Positions 16,270 through 25,546 of a stretch of DNA of 64,000 bases are shown in pieces. The stretch covers positions 1 to 64,000 of the forward strand of contig NZ_JBHLXC010000010.1 of the NCBI RefSeq assembly GCF_042432495.1, read 5' to 3'. This stretch comes from Pseudochelatococcus lubricantis (GTDB lineage Bacteria > Pseudomonadota > Alphaproteobacteria > Rhizobiales > Beijerinckiaceae). Both the position numbers and the translations under genes were made by a program. The notes under the pieces are model-generated. The model had not been told where the DNA came from. It did not search any database and worked only from the letters and a program-made list of their open reading frames with translations. The number at the start of each line of letters is the position of its first letter. Position 1 is the stretch's first letter.

Positions 16270-16348
16270 CCGGCGGCGGCCATTCATTCCGGCGGACGCC
16301 GGTGCTATCGTGCCGGATGCCATTCCGGCCGCGAGTTGTCGAAACATC

Positions 16349-17662
16349 ATGTCCAACCTGTTTTCCCATGCCGGCCTTGAACAGAGCGCGCCGCGCCCGC
16401 TCGCCGACAGGCTGCGCCCGACCCGTCTTGCGGACGTCGTCGGGCAGGAACACCTGACGGGGCCGGACGGGGCGCTGACGCGCCTGCTGCGCTCGGGTTC
16501 GATCGGCAGCCTGATCTTCTGGGGGCCGCCCGGCACCGGCAAGACGACGGTGGCGCGGCTTCTCGCAGGTGAAACCAACCTCGTCTTCGTGCAGATGTCG
16601 GCGATCTTCTCCGGTGTCGCCGACCTCAAGAAGGCGTTCGAGGCGGCGCGGGCGCGGCGCGAGAACGGGCAGGGCACGCTGCTGTTCGTCGATGAAATCC
16701 ACCGGTTCAACCGCGCGCAGCTCGATGCCTTCCTGCCGGTGATGGAGGACGGCACCATCACCCTTGTGGGTGCGACGACGGAGAATCCGTCCTTCGCGCT
16801 GAATGCGGCGCTGCTGTCGCGGGCGCGGGTGATGACGTTCCATTCGCTCGACGAGGCGGCGATTCTCGCGCTGCTGGCGCGGGCGGAAAAGGAGGAAGGA
16901 CGCCCGCTGCCGCTCGACGAGGAGGCGCGGCTGTCACTTGCCCGCATGGCCGATGGCGACGGGCGGGCGGCGCTGACGCTGGCCGAGGAAATCTGGCGCA
17001 CGGCGGGCGCTGGCGAGGTGTTCTCGGCCGCGCAGCTTCAGGAGGTGGTGCAGCGGCGCGCGCCGATCTACGACAAGGCGCAGGACGGGCACTACAACCT
17101 GATCTCCGCCCTGCACAAGACCGTGCGCGGCTCCGACCCCGACGCGGCGCTGTATTATTTCGCGCGCATGCTGGATGCGGGAGAAGACCCACTTTATCTG
17201 GCGCGGCGCATGGTGCGGATGGCGGTGGAGGACATCGGGCTCGCCGATCCGCAGGCGCTGCTCGTCGCCAATGCGGCCAAGGACGCCTATGACTTTCTGG
17301 GCTCGCCGGAAGGGGAACTGGCGCTGGCGCAGGCGATCATCTATCTGGCGACGGCGCCGAAGTCGAATGCCGCCTACGCGGCCTACAAAAAGGCGCGCAA
17401 GGTAGCGAAGGAGAGCGGTTCCCCGATGCCGCCCAAGGTGATATTGAATGCGCCGACGAAATTCATGCAGTCGGAAGGTTACGGTGCGGGCTATGCCTAT
17501 GACCATGACGAGCCGGATGCATTCTCGGGGCAGGACTATTGGCCGGAGGCCATCGGCCGCAAGACATTCTACGAGCCGGTGGAACGTGGTTTCGAGCGCG
17601 AGATCCGCAAGCGTCTGAGCTGGTGGGAGAAACTGCGTGCGGAACGGCGGGGCGAGGGGTGA
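16349..17662 (+). CDS. rarA: Replication-associated recombination protein A (AAA+ ATPase)
   Basis: This is a 437-residue RarA/MgsA of the clamp-loader AAA+ family, acting at stalled replication forks. Walker A GPPGTGKTT is at residues 59-67 and Walker B LLFVDEIHRFN follows. The C-terminal tetramerisation region holds the conserved ALHKTVRGSDPDAALYYFARML and GYGAGYAYDHD. I took ATG 16349, which gives the family-like start MSNLFSHAGL. The longer upstream frame overlaps the protease gene. Its TGA overlaps the ATG of a possible 23-codon gene. Confidence 0.95.
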   Translation: MSNLFSHAGLEQSAPRPLADRLRPTRLADVVGQEHLTGPDGALTRLLRSGSIGSLIFWGPPGTGKTTVARLLAGETNLVFVQMSAIFSGVADLKKAFEAARARRENGQGTLLFVDEIHRFNRAQLDAFLPVMEDGTITLVGATTENPSFALNAALLSRARVMTFHSLDEAAILALLARAEKEEGRPLPLDEEARLSLARMADGDGRAALTLAEEIWRTAGAGEVFSAAQLQEVVQRRAPIYDKAQDGHYNLISALHKTVRGSDPDAALYYFARMLDAGEDPLYLARRMVRMAVEDIGLADPQALLVANAAKDAYDFLGSPEGELALAQAIIYLATAPKSNAAYAAYKKARKVAKESGSPMPPKVILNAPTKFMQSEGYGAGYAYDHDEPDAFSGQDYWPEAIGRKTFYEPVERGFEREIRKRLSWWEKLRAERRGEG

Positions 17663-17733
17663 TGGCGTATTCTGCCGTTTCGGTGTTCCTGGGGCTCATG
17701 ATCGGGCTCGTCATGGTGCGGAGCTTTTCATGA
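17662..17733 (+). CDS. Possible 23-residue membrane peptide between rarA and rluC
   Basis: The frame MAYSAVSVFLGLMIGLVMVRSFS is one hydrophobic helix with a single arginine. Its ATG shares one base with the rarA stop (TGATG), and its TGA overlaps the rluC start (ATGA). GGGGCGAGGGG upstream could serve as a ribosome binding site. Perfect coupling on both sides and the helix composition argue for translation. Alternatively it is just a bridging frame that keeps ribosomes moving to rluC. I do not recognise a family. Confidence 0.45.
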   Translation: MAYSAVSVFLGLMIGLVMVRSFS

Positions 17734-18938
17734 GCGTGTTTCGCGGAAATCGCAGGCCGGGCAAGCCGGCAACCGGCGCCGAGGCCGGCAGGCCGGTGCG
17801 GACGGCGCGTCCAGCCAAGCCTTTCGGTAGCACGAAGCCTGCCGGAAGCGGCAGGCCGGCGGCGGTGAAGCCGGCGGGCAGGGCTGTTGCAGCCGTCCCG
17901 ACGAAGGCGGAGCAGAAGGCAGAGGCAAGCGCCGCGCTCGCCACGGGAGTGCAAACGCTGACCGTCTCCGCCGACGAGGCCGATATGCGGCTTGACCGCT
18001 TTCTGACCGCCCGTTTCCCGCAGCTGCCGTTTACGCATATCCAGCGGATCGTGCGCAAGGGCGAGTTGCGGGTGGACGGCAAGCGCGCGAAACCGAACGA
18101 ACGCCTTCTGGAAGGGCAGACTGTGCGCGTGCCGCCGCTGAAGATAGATGAGCGCCCGGCGGCACCGCGCAGCCTGAAACATGGTGGCGACGACCTCGCC
18201 TTCCTCAAGTCGATCACGCTTTATGAGGACAAGGATCTGCTCGTGCTCAACAAGCCGATGGGGCTTGCGGTGCAGGGCGGCTCCGGCACCACGCGCCACG
18301 TCGACGGCATGCTGGAGGCGATGCGCGACAAGGATGGGCAGAAGCCGCGCCTTGTCCACCGCCTCGACAAGGACACGGCTGGCTGCCTCGTCATCGCCAA
18401 GACGCGCTTTGCCGCGACGGCGTTGGCGAAGAGCTTCCGTTCGCGCTCGGCGCGCAAGGTCTACTGGGCGCTGGTGGTCGGGGTGCCGCGTGTCAAGCAG
18501 GGGCGCATCTCGACCTATCTCGCGCGTGAGGAGGTGTCCGGCGGCGATGCGCGCATGGCCGTGGCGCAGCACGGCGACGAGGGCGCAAGCCACGCCGTGA
18601 CCTATTATGCCCTCGTCGACAACGTGGCGCAGAAGCTCGCCTGGCTGTCGTTGAAGCCGGTGACCGGGCGCACGCACCAGTTGCGCGCGCACACCGCGCA
18701 CATCGGGCATCCGATCATCGGCGATCCCAAATATTTCAACGTCGAGAACTGGGAACTGCCGGGCGGCATCCAGAAGAAGCTGCATCTGCTGGCGCGGCGT
18801 ATCGTCATTCCCCATCCGCGCACCGGCAAGCCGCTCGACATCACTGCCCCGCTGCCGCCGCACATGCAGCAGTCGTGGAACCTGCTCGGTTTCGATGCCG
18901 GGCGCTTCGATCCGATCGTCGAGGCGCCCGACGAATGA
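17730..18938 (+). CDS. RluC/RluD-family 23S rRNA pseudouridine synthase
   Basis: This is a 402-residue pseudouridine synthase. An S4 RNA-binding domain spans about 85-135 (DMRLDRFLTARF, then RIVRKGELRVDGKR). The catalytic domain has the RluA-family motif HRLDKDTAGCLV with Asp213, and the later motif LKPVTGRTHQLRAH. RluC-type enzymes modify uridines 955/2504/2580 of 23S rRNA. Which target applies here is inferred from the family only. Residues 1-65 are an unusual low-complexity tail rich in glycine, proline, lysine, arginine and alanine. ATG 17730 overlaps the preceding small frame. It converges on metC with only 15 bases between stops. Confidence 0.9.
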   Translation: MSVFRGNRRPGKPATGAEAGRPVRTARPAKPFGSTKPAGSGRPAAVKPAGRAVAAVPTKAEQKAEASAALATGVQTLTVSADEADMRLDRFLTARFPQLPFTHIQRIVRKGELRVDGKRAKPNERLLEGQTVRVPPLKIDERPAAPRSLKHGGDDLAFLKSITLYEDKDLLVLNKPMGLAVQGGSGTTRHVDGMLEAMRDKDGQKPRLVHRLDKDTAGCLVIAKTRFAATALAKSFRSRSARKVYWALVVGVPRVKQGRISTYLAREEVSGGDARMAVAQHGDEGASHAVTYYALVDNVAQKLAWLSLKPVTGRTHQLRAHTAHIGHPIIGDPKYFNVENWELPGGIQKKLHLLARRIVIPHPRTGKPLDITAPLPPHMQQSWNLLGFDAGRFDPIVEAPDE

Positions 18939-18953
18939 TCCGGCAGGCCGTGT

Positions 18954-20147
18954 CTACACGGCCGCCGCCGCGTTGAGGCGCTCGAACCCCTTTTCGAGAT
19001 CGCTCCGGAGGTCGCGCACGTCCTCAAGGCCGATCTGCAGGCGGATGGTCGGCCCCTCGGGCTCCCACTTCGTCGCCGTGCGGTAAGGGGCGGCGTCGAA
19101 CGGGATGGCGAGGCTCTCGAATCCGCCCCAGGAATAGCCCAGTCCGAAGAAGGAGAGGTGGTCGAGAAAGGCCTCTACGGCCTTGAACGGCACCGGCTTG
19201 AGCACGATCGAGAACAGGCCCGTCGCGCCGAGGAAATCGCGTTTCCACAGTGCATGGCCGGGATCGCTTTCGAGCGCGGGATAAAGCACGCGCGAGACTT
19301 CGGGGCGCGTCTCCAGCCAACGCGCGATCTCCAGCGCCGACTGCTGATGCGCCGCGAGGCGCACGCCAAGCGTGCGCAGGCCGCGCAACGCCAGATAGAC
19401 GTCGTCCGGACCGACGGTGAGGCCGGTGTCGCCATGGGTCTTGATGAGGGCGCGCCAGTGCCGCGCATTGGCGGAGACGGTGCCGAACATCACATCCGAA
19501 TGGCCGGAGAGATACTTGGTGCCGGACCAGATCGAGATATCGACGCCGCGCGCGTGGGCGGGGAAAAAGAGAGGCGTCGCCCAGGTGTTGTCGAGCAGCA
19601 CGACGATGTCACGCGCGTGGGCGGCCTTGGCGATGGCCGGAATATCCTGCACCTCGAAGGTGAGCGAGCCGGGTGATTCCGTCAGCACGGCGCGGGTCTC
19701 CGGCCGGAAGAGGCGGGCGATGTCCGCGCCGATCAGCGGGTCGTAATAGCTGACCTCGACGCCGAAGCGGGTGAGCACGCTGTCGCAAAAGGTGCGGATC
19801 GGATCGTAGGCCGAATCGGTGACGAGCAGGTGGTCGCCCGCCTTGAGGCAGGAAAGCAATGCCGTCGAGACGGCGGACAGGCCGGACGGACACAGCACGA
19901 CGCCCGCCCCACCCTCCAGGGCGCCGACCGCCTCGCGCAGCGCCGTCATGGTGGGCGAGCCGCGCCGGCCGTAGGCGTAGCGGTTGGTGTGCTCGACGAG
20001 ATCGCGCGTCGTGGGATGCAGCACTGTGGAGCCATGGTAGACGGGCGGATTGACGAAGCCGAATGCCTCGTCCGCATGACGCCCGGCCACGGCGAGCCGC
20101 GTGCCGTCGTGCAATCTGGCGATATCTTCGGGTGAAAGTTTGTGCAT
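18954..20147 (-). CDS. metC: Cystathionine beta-lyase (PLP-dependent)
   Basis: This is a 397-residue Cys/Met-metabolism PLP enzyme that cleaves cystathionine to homocysteine, pyruvate and ammonia on the methionine route. The substrate region YAYGRRGSPT is at 57-66, and the PLP lysine is Lys211 in SGTKYLSGHSDVM. The usual C-terminal GGFESLAIP motif (normally GGYESL) is present. The start at 20147 gives MHKLSPEDIARLHDGTRLAV. The frame continues upstream, but those residues are not family-like. It is divergent from aapJQMP, an arrangement common in rhizobia. Other fold-type I lyases are possible; beta-lyase is favoured by the motif spacing and context. Confidence 0.88.
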   Translation of the reverse strand: MHKLSPEDIARLHDGTRLAVAGRHADEAFGFVNPPVYHGSTVLHPTTRDLVEHTNRYAYGRRGSPTMTALREAVGALEGGAGVVLCPSGLSAVSTALLSCLKAGDHLLVTDSAYDPIRTFCDSVLTRFGVEVSYYDPLIGADIARLFRPETRAVLTESPGSLTFEVQDIPAIAKAAHARDIVVLLDNTWATPLFFPAHARGVDISIWSGTKYLSGHSDVMFGTVSANARHWRALIKTHGDTGLTVGPDDVYLALRGLRTLGVRLAAHQQSALEIARWLETRPEVSRVLYPALESDPGHALWKRDFLGATGLFSIVLKPVPFKAVEAFLDHLSFFGLGYSWGGFESLAIPFDAAPYRTATKWEPEGPTIRLQIGLEDVRDLRSDLEKGFERLNAAAAV

Positions 20148-20507
20148 AGGACCGGACAACCCCGCATTATTGACGAGCAGGGAGTGACTGTGACGCGAGG
20201 CGCCGCCCGTTGCAAGTTCTCGTTTTCCTTCAGGATTTCGTCGCCGTCCACCCGTTCGCGGCGGGCTGGAGAGTGCCCGCAATCTCTTCTTGACCCGCGA
20301 GGGGAATTAGATTGAGATATGCAACATACGCATTATTCCTGAAATTCGCATTGCAAACGAAGAAAGTTCACAAACCTGACATAACATAAGAGTTGCCCTC
20401 CAGCCGTTGAGGCAGTCCATGGGCAGTGTCATTTCCGAGCTTGCACCTTGCGGAGAGATGGACAAATATTGGACATATACAAGGATATGAAGAGGGGATT
20501 GTTTTCG
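20148..20507. promoter_or_regulatory. Divergent metC / aapJ intergenic region
   Basis: This gap of about 360 bases must hold the promoters of both metC (left) and aapJQMP (right). It is more AT-rich than its flanks at 20310-20400. Hexamers resembling -35 boxes occur, for example CTGACA near 20378, but none has a convincing -10 partner. No sigma-54 GG-N10-GC pattern was found in it. The aapJ ribosome binding site GAGGGG at about 20492-20497 fixes ATG 20508. Confidence 0.35.
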
Positions 20508-21521
20508 ATGAAGAAATCTCTGTTGGCCGCCATTGTCACGGTTGCTGCTTTCGGTGCCGCCGGTGCTTCGGCCGCCACGCTCGATCAGGTGAAGCAGCGC
20601 GGCGTGCTGCATTGCGGATCGAACCCCGGCCTTGCGGGTTTCGCGGTCGCGGATGACAAGGGGCAGTGGACGGGCTTCGACGTGGCTTTCTGCCGCGCCG
20701 TCGCTGCGGCGATTTTTGACGATCCCGCCAAGGTCCGGTTCATTCCGCTGACGGCCAAGGATCGTTTCACGGCCGTGCAGTCGGGCGAGGTGGATGTGCT
20801 GATTCGCAACACCACCTGGACGATGTCGCGCGATACGTCGCTCGGCCTCAATCTCGGCCCGGTGAACTACTACGACGGACAAGGTTTCATCGTGCGCAGC
20901 TCGCTCGGCCTGAAGTCGGCCAAGGAGCTGGAGGGCGCCTCGGTCTGCGTGCAGCAGGGCACCACGACCGAACTCAATCTGGCGGATTTCTTCCGCGCCA
21001 ACAACATCAAGTATGAGCCCGTTACCTACGCCTCGGCGGTGGAGGCCGTGAAGGCCTACGACTCCGGCCGTTGCGACGCCTTCACCACGGATGCCTCCGC
21101 GCTCTATGCCGAGCGCCTGCGCCTCACCGCACCCGACGAGCACGTCGTGCTGCCGGAGATCATCTCGAAGGAGCCCTTCGCCCCCGTCGTCCGCCACGGC
21201 GACGACCAGTGGTTCGATCTGGTGCAGTGGACAGTCAACGCCACCATCAACGCCGAGGAACTTGGCGTCACGAAGGCCAATGTCGACGAGCAGCTCAAGT
21301 CCGAAAACCCGGAAGTCCGCCGCCTGCTCGGCGTGGAAGGGAACTTCGGCGAAGGTATCGGGCTTCCCGCGGACTGGGCGGTGCGTATCATCCGCCACGT
21401 GGGCAATTACGGCGAGATTTTCGCGGCGAACCTCGGCCCCGACTCCCCGCTGAAAATCGATCGTGGCCTGAACAGGCTCTGGACAAACGGTGGCATCCTC
21501 TACGCTCCGCCCATCCGCTGA
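20508..21521 (+). CDS. aapJ: General L-amino-acid ABC transporter, periplasmic binding protein
   Basis: This is a 337-residue solute-binding protein with a signal peptide (MKKSLLAAIVTVAAFG, cleavage near ASA-ATL). The mature part shows the family 3 features GVLHCGSNPGLAGFAVADDKGQWTGFDV and the hinge-side CVQQGTTTELNLADFF. It captures a broad range of L-amino acids for AapQMP. ATG 20508 is preferred over ATG 20487 because GAGGGG lies about ten bases before it and the signal peptide starts there. Paralogues such as BztA would look alike, but the four-gene order aapJQMP with long permeases supports Aap. Confidence 0.95.
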   Translation: MKKSLLAAIVTVAAFGAAGASAATLDQVKQRGVLHCGSNPGLAGFAVADDKGQWTGFDVAFCRAVAAAIFDDPAKVRFIPLTAKDRFTAVQSGEVDVLIRNTTWTMSRDTSLGLNLGPVNYYDGQGFIVRSSLGLKSAKELEGASVCVQQGTTTELNLADFFRANNIKYEPVTYASAVEAVKAYDSGRCDAFTTDASALYAERLRLTAPDEHVVLPEIISKEPFAPVVRHGDDQWFDLVQWTVNATINAEELGVTKANVDEQLKSENPEVRRLLGVEGNFGEGIGLPADWAVRIIRHVGNYGEIFAANLGPDSPLKIDRGLNRLWTNGGILYAPPIR

Positions 21522-21693
21522 CGACGGCCGTGGGCGCGCAGCCCGCCGCGCATCCCGCATTTGATGCCGTCCCTCGATGAGTGAGGCTCATTCGAGGGAC
21601 GGTCGGGCTCGCGCGTGGCCTGAGCAAAACCCATGCGAGCGGTCGCAGACCGGGAGCGTCGGTGTGAGATTCATCCTACCGGGAGGATCGTCG

Positions 21694-22902
21694 ATGGCGC
21701 GAACGCCGCCCGTCCAGAGCCCGCCGCCCGACCGGGGCGATGCGACAGGCTCCTGGCTCTACAATCCAGCCGTGCGCGGCGCAGCCTATCAGGTCGCGCT
21801 GGCCGCGGCAGTCGTCCTCATCCTTTACGAAGCGTCGACCAATGCCATCGAGAACATGCGTCGGCTCGGCATCGTCTCGGGCTTCGGGTTCTGGAACGCC
21901 CCGGCCGGGTTCGACATCAACCAGCGGCTGATCAGCTACAGCTCCACCTATTCGACCTATGGCGAGGCGTTCTGGGTCGGCCTGCTCAACACGCTGCTGG
22001 TGGCGAGCGCGGGCATCGTGCTGGCGACCGTCATCGGGTTCGTCGTCGGTATCGCGCGGCTGTCGCGCAATCGGATCGTCTCGTTCCTCGCGGCGTGTTA
22101 CGTGGAGTTCTTCCGCAACATCCCGCTGCTTCTGCAGCTCTACGTCTGGTACAATGCCGTGCTGCGGGCGCTGCCGGCGCCGCGCCAGTCGCTGTCGACG
22201 GCCGACGCCGTATTCCTCAACAACCGCGGCCTCTTCGTGCCGGCGCCCGTGTTCGGGGAGGGCAGCGGCCTGCTGCTGGTCGCGGCGGTGTTCGCGTGCG
22301 CCGCCATCGCCGTCTTCCGGCGCTGGGCGCGGCGGGATCAGGACCGCACCGGCCACCAGCATGCCAAGGGGCTGGTTTCGCTGGCCCTGTTCGCCGGTTT
22401 CATGGCTCTGGGCTGGTTTGCGGCGGGCCGACCGGTGACGTTCAATGTGCCGGATTTGCGCGGCTTCAACATCGTCGGCGGGTTGCAGATCTATCCCGAA
22501 TTCGTGGCGCTGCTGCTGGGCCTGAGCATCTACACGGCTTCCTTCATCGCCGAGATCGTCCGCGCGGGCATGCTTTCCGTCTCTCGCGGGCAGACGGAGG
22601 CCGCGTATTCGCTGGGGCTGCGGCCGGGCATCACGCAGCGGCTGGTGATCATCCCGCAGGCGATGCGCGTGATCGTGCCGCCGCTGACGAGCCAGCTGCT
22701 GAACCTCACCAAGAATTCGTCGCTGGCTGTCGCCATCGGCTATCCCGACCTGGTGCAGGTGTTCATGGGCACCGTGCTGAACCAGACGGGGCAGGCCATC
22801 GAGTGCGTCGTCATCACGATGCTGGTCTATCTGCTGCTCAGCCTGCTGACGTCGCTGGCGATGAACATCTACAATCGCCGCGTGGCGATCGTCGAACGAT
22901 AG
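21694..22902 (+). CDS. aapQ: General L-amino-acid ABC transporter, permease
   Basis: This is a 402-residue inner-membrane permease, much longer than the His-type permeases (about 230) because of a large insert between the early and late membrane segments, which is typical for AapQ/BztB. The EAA loop TEAAYSLGLRPGITQRLVIIPQA contacts the ATPase. GGGAGG about eight bases upstream supports ATG 21694 (MARTPPVQSPPP). The 172-base gap after aapJ could contain an mRNA-stabilising or attenuating structure that favours the binding protein. None is obvious. Confidence 0.94.
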   Translation: MARTPPVQSPPPDRGDATGSWLYNPAVRGAAYQVALAAAVVLILYEASTNAIENMRRLGIVSGFGFWNAPAGFDINQRLISYSSTYSTYGEAFWVGLLNTLLVASAGIVLATVIGFVVGIARLSRNRIVSFLAACYVEFFRNIPLLLQLYVWYNAVLRALPAPRQSLSTADAVFLNNRGLFVPAPVFGEGSGLLLVAAVFACAAIAVFRRWARRDQDRTGHQHAKGLVSLALFAGFMALGWFAAGRPVTFNVPDLRGFNIVGGLQIYPEFVALLLGLSIYTASFIAEIVRAGMLSVSRGQTEAAYSLGLRPGITQRLVIIPQAMRVIVPPLTSQLLNLTKNSSLAVAIGYPDLVQVFMGTVLNQTGQAIECVVITMLVYLLLSLLTSLAMNIYNRRVAIVER

Positions 22903-22911
22903 GAGGCGGCG

Positions 22912-24080
22912 ATGACGACATCCGGAAAAACCGCTTCCGCCGCCTACCTGCGCACGACAGTCGCGCCGCCGGAACGGCCGCCCCCGCTCACGAGCGGCCC
23001 GCTCGCGTGGCTGCGGGAAAACCTGCTCTCGTCGCCGCTCAATGTGGCGCTGACGCTTGCCGGGCTTTACATCGTCTATGTGCTGGTGCCGCCGGCGGTG
23101 CGGTTCCTTCTCGTCGACGCCGTGTGGACGGGGGAGGACCGCAACGCCTGCCTCGTGTCCGCAGCCGGGCAGCCGGTGGGCGCCTGCTGGGCCTTCGTGG
23201 CGTCGCGGCTGCGATATTTCGTCTACGGCGCCTATCCCGACGGGCAGCTGTGGCGCGTCAACCTCGTGTTCGCCCTGTGCGCGGCGGGCATCGTGTGGCT
23301 GCTGTGGACGCGCGCGCCACGCAAGGACCTCGGGGCAATCTTCTTCTTCGGCCTGTTTCCCGTGGCGGCCGTCGTGTTGCTCTATGGCTGGCCGACGATC
23401 GGCCTGCCGCACGTGCACACCTCGCTGTGGGGCGGGGTGGTGGTGACGCTCGTCGTTGCGTTCGCGGGCATCGTGGTGTCGCTGCCGTTCGGGGTGCTGC
23501 TGGCGCTCGGCCGGCGCTCGCGCCTGCCGCTAGTGCGGCTCGTGTCGGTGACATTCATCGAGTTCTGGCGCGGCGTGCCGCTGATCACCGTGCTGATCAT
23601 GGCGAACACGATGCTGCCGCTGTTCCTGCCCGGCAACATGTCGCCGGACAAGCTGCTGCGGCCGCTGGTGGGCGTGGCGCTGTTCGCTTCCGCCTATATG
23701 GCCGAGGTGGTGCGCGGCGGCCTGCAGGCCATTCCGAAGGGCCAGTTCGAAGGGGCGGCGTCGCTGGGTCTCAATTACTGGCAGACGACGCGCCTCGTGG
23801 TGCTGCCGCAGGCGCTGCGCATCGTGATCCCGGGCATCGTCAACACCTTCATCGGCCTGTTCAAGGATACGTCGCTCGTGTCCATCGTCGGCATCTTCGA
23901 CCTGATGCGCACCATCGAGGTGTCGCTCGCGGACCCGAGATGGGCGACGCCGGTGACGGCGGCAAGCGGATATGCCTTCGCCGCCATCTTTTATTTTGTA
24001 TGCTGCTTCGGTATGTCTCGCTATTCTATAGCAATGGAAAAACGTCTGGCGACCGGCCATAAACGACAGGAGACCGATAG

Positions 24081-24084
<4 letters not shown>
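22912..24084 (+). CDS. aapM: General L-amino-acid ABC transporter, permease
   Basis: This is a 390-residue partner permease of AapQ. An N-terminal cytosolic region is followed by membrane segments and the EAA loop FEGAASLGLNYWQTTRLVVLPQALRIVIP. It also carries the large periplasmic insert of the Aap/Bzt type. GGAGG lies just upstream. The stop overlaps the aapP start as ATGA. Confidence 0.94.
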
Positions 24085-24863
<779 letters not shown>

Positions 24864-24959
24864 TTTGCCGCCCCGCCGGTGGCAAGCAGGATGGATGCGG
24901 GGAGGGACTGTCGTCGCCCATGCCCGCGGGGCGCACTTTTCGTTGTGGCGGAGCGGGGC

Positions 24960-25463
24960 ATGTTCTTACTTTTCGTGATCATCCTGTCGCTGGTCGGCGC
25001 TGTGGCGCTGTCGTGGGTGCTTGGCCGGCAGGGCGTCTATGTGGCGGGGGTGGCCCTGCTGATCGGCTCCGGCATCGCGCTGCTCGGGCCGATCATCACC
25101 TCCTGCCGGCTGTGCTGGACCGAGGTGCTGAGCATCGCCGCGTTCCTCTCGTCGCCGTTCTTCATCGTGGGCTGGATCGCGCTGGCGCAGGCCAACGTCT
25201 TCCACGTGCCGCAGAAACTGCTCTATGGCCTCGGCGGGCTGATGGTGGTGCAGGCCATCTGGGCGTCTCGGCTGACCATTTTCTCGACTTTCGAGGGGAA
25301 CTGCCCTTGCGGTTCGGCGCTCGCGGGCTTTGTCACGACGGAGCTGTCCGCCTCCGGTTTCGACCGTCTGGCCGGCCCGTGGTTCCTCACCGAGGCCGTG
25401 GTGACGCTCGCCATCCTGATCAGCATCTGGCGCCGCGCCCGCACCAGGCCGAGCTTCGCCTGA
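24960..25463 (+). CDS. Small polytopic membrane protein with two cysteine pairs
   Basis: I do not recognise the family. This 167-residue protein has about five hydrophobic segments (near 1-20, 27-47, 55-78, 88-106, 141-158). Cys49 and Cys52 form a CxxC just after the second segment. Cys115 and Cys117 form a CxC after the fourth. Simple topology counting places both pairs on the same side of the membrane. That recalls DsbB-like disulfide exchange proteins, but there is no clear match. The upstream frame is longer; ATG 24960 follows GGAGCGGGG and starts directly with the first helix. It lies about 100 bases after aapP and ends before a terminator that serves the opposite strand. Confidence 0.7.
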   Translation: MFLLFVIILSLVGAVALSWVLGRQGVYVAGVALLIGSGIALLGPIITSCRLCWTEVLSIAAFLSSPFFIVGWIALAQANVFHVPQKLLYGLGGLMVVQAIWASRLTIFSTFEGNCPCGSALAGFVTTELSASGFDRLAGPWFLTEAVVTLAILISIWRRARTRPSFA

Positions 25464-25490
25464 CGGCGGTTTGCGGGAAAACGGCCTATC

Positions 25491-25522
25491 GACAAAAAGA
25501 AGGCGCTCCGTGGAGCGCCTTC
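25491..25522 (-). terminator. Intrinsic terminator of the YncE-like gene
   Basis: Read on the minus strand, GAAGGCGCTCC pairs with GGAGCGCCTTC (25499-25509 with 25512-25522) and is followed by TTTTTGTC. It lies about 25 bases beyond the stop of the minus-strand beta-propeller gene. The stem may also stop read-through from the plus-strand gene at 24960-25463. Confidence 0.88.
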
Positions 25523-25546
25523 TGCGCATGATGCTTCGCGCGGCGC

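Noticed and set aside
20400..20470. A sigma-54-like promoter (TTGCA) upstream of aapJ
   Set aside because: No GG dinucleotide lies at the required distance from the GC of the -12 element.
21633..24062. An 809-codon plus-strand frame across aapQ and aapM
   Set aside because: It is an alternative frame of the two permease genes, rich in Arg, Ala and Gly, with no recognisable domain.
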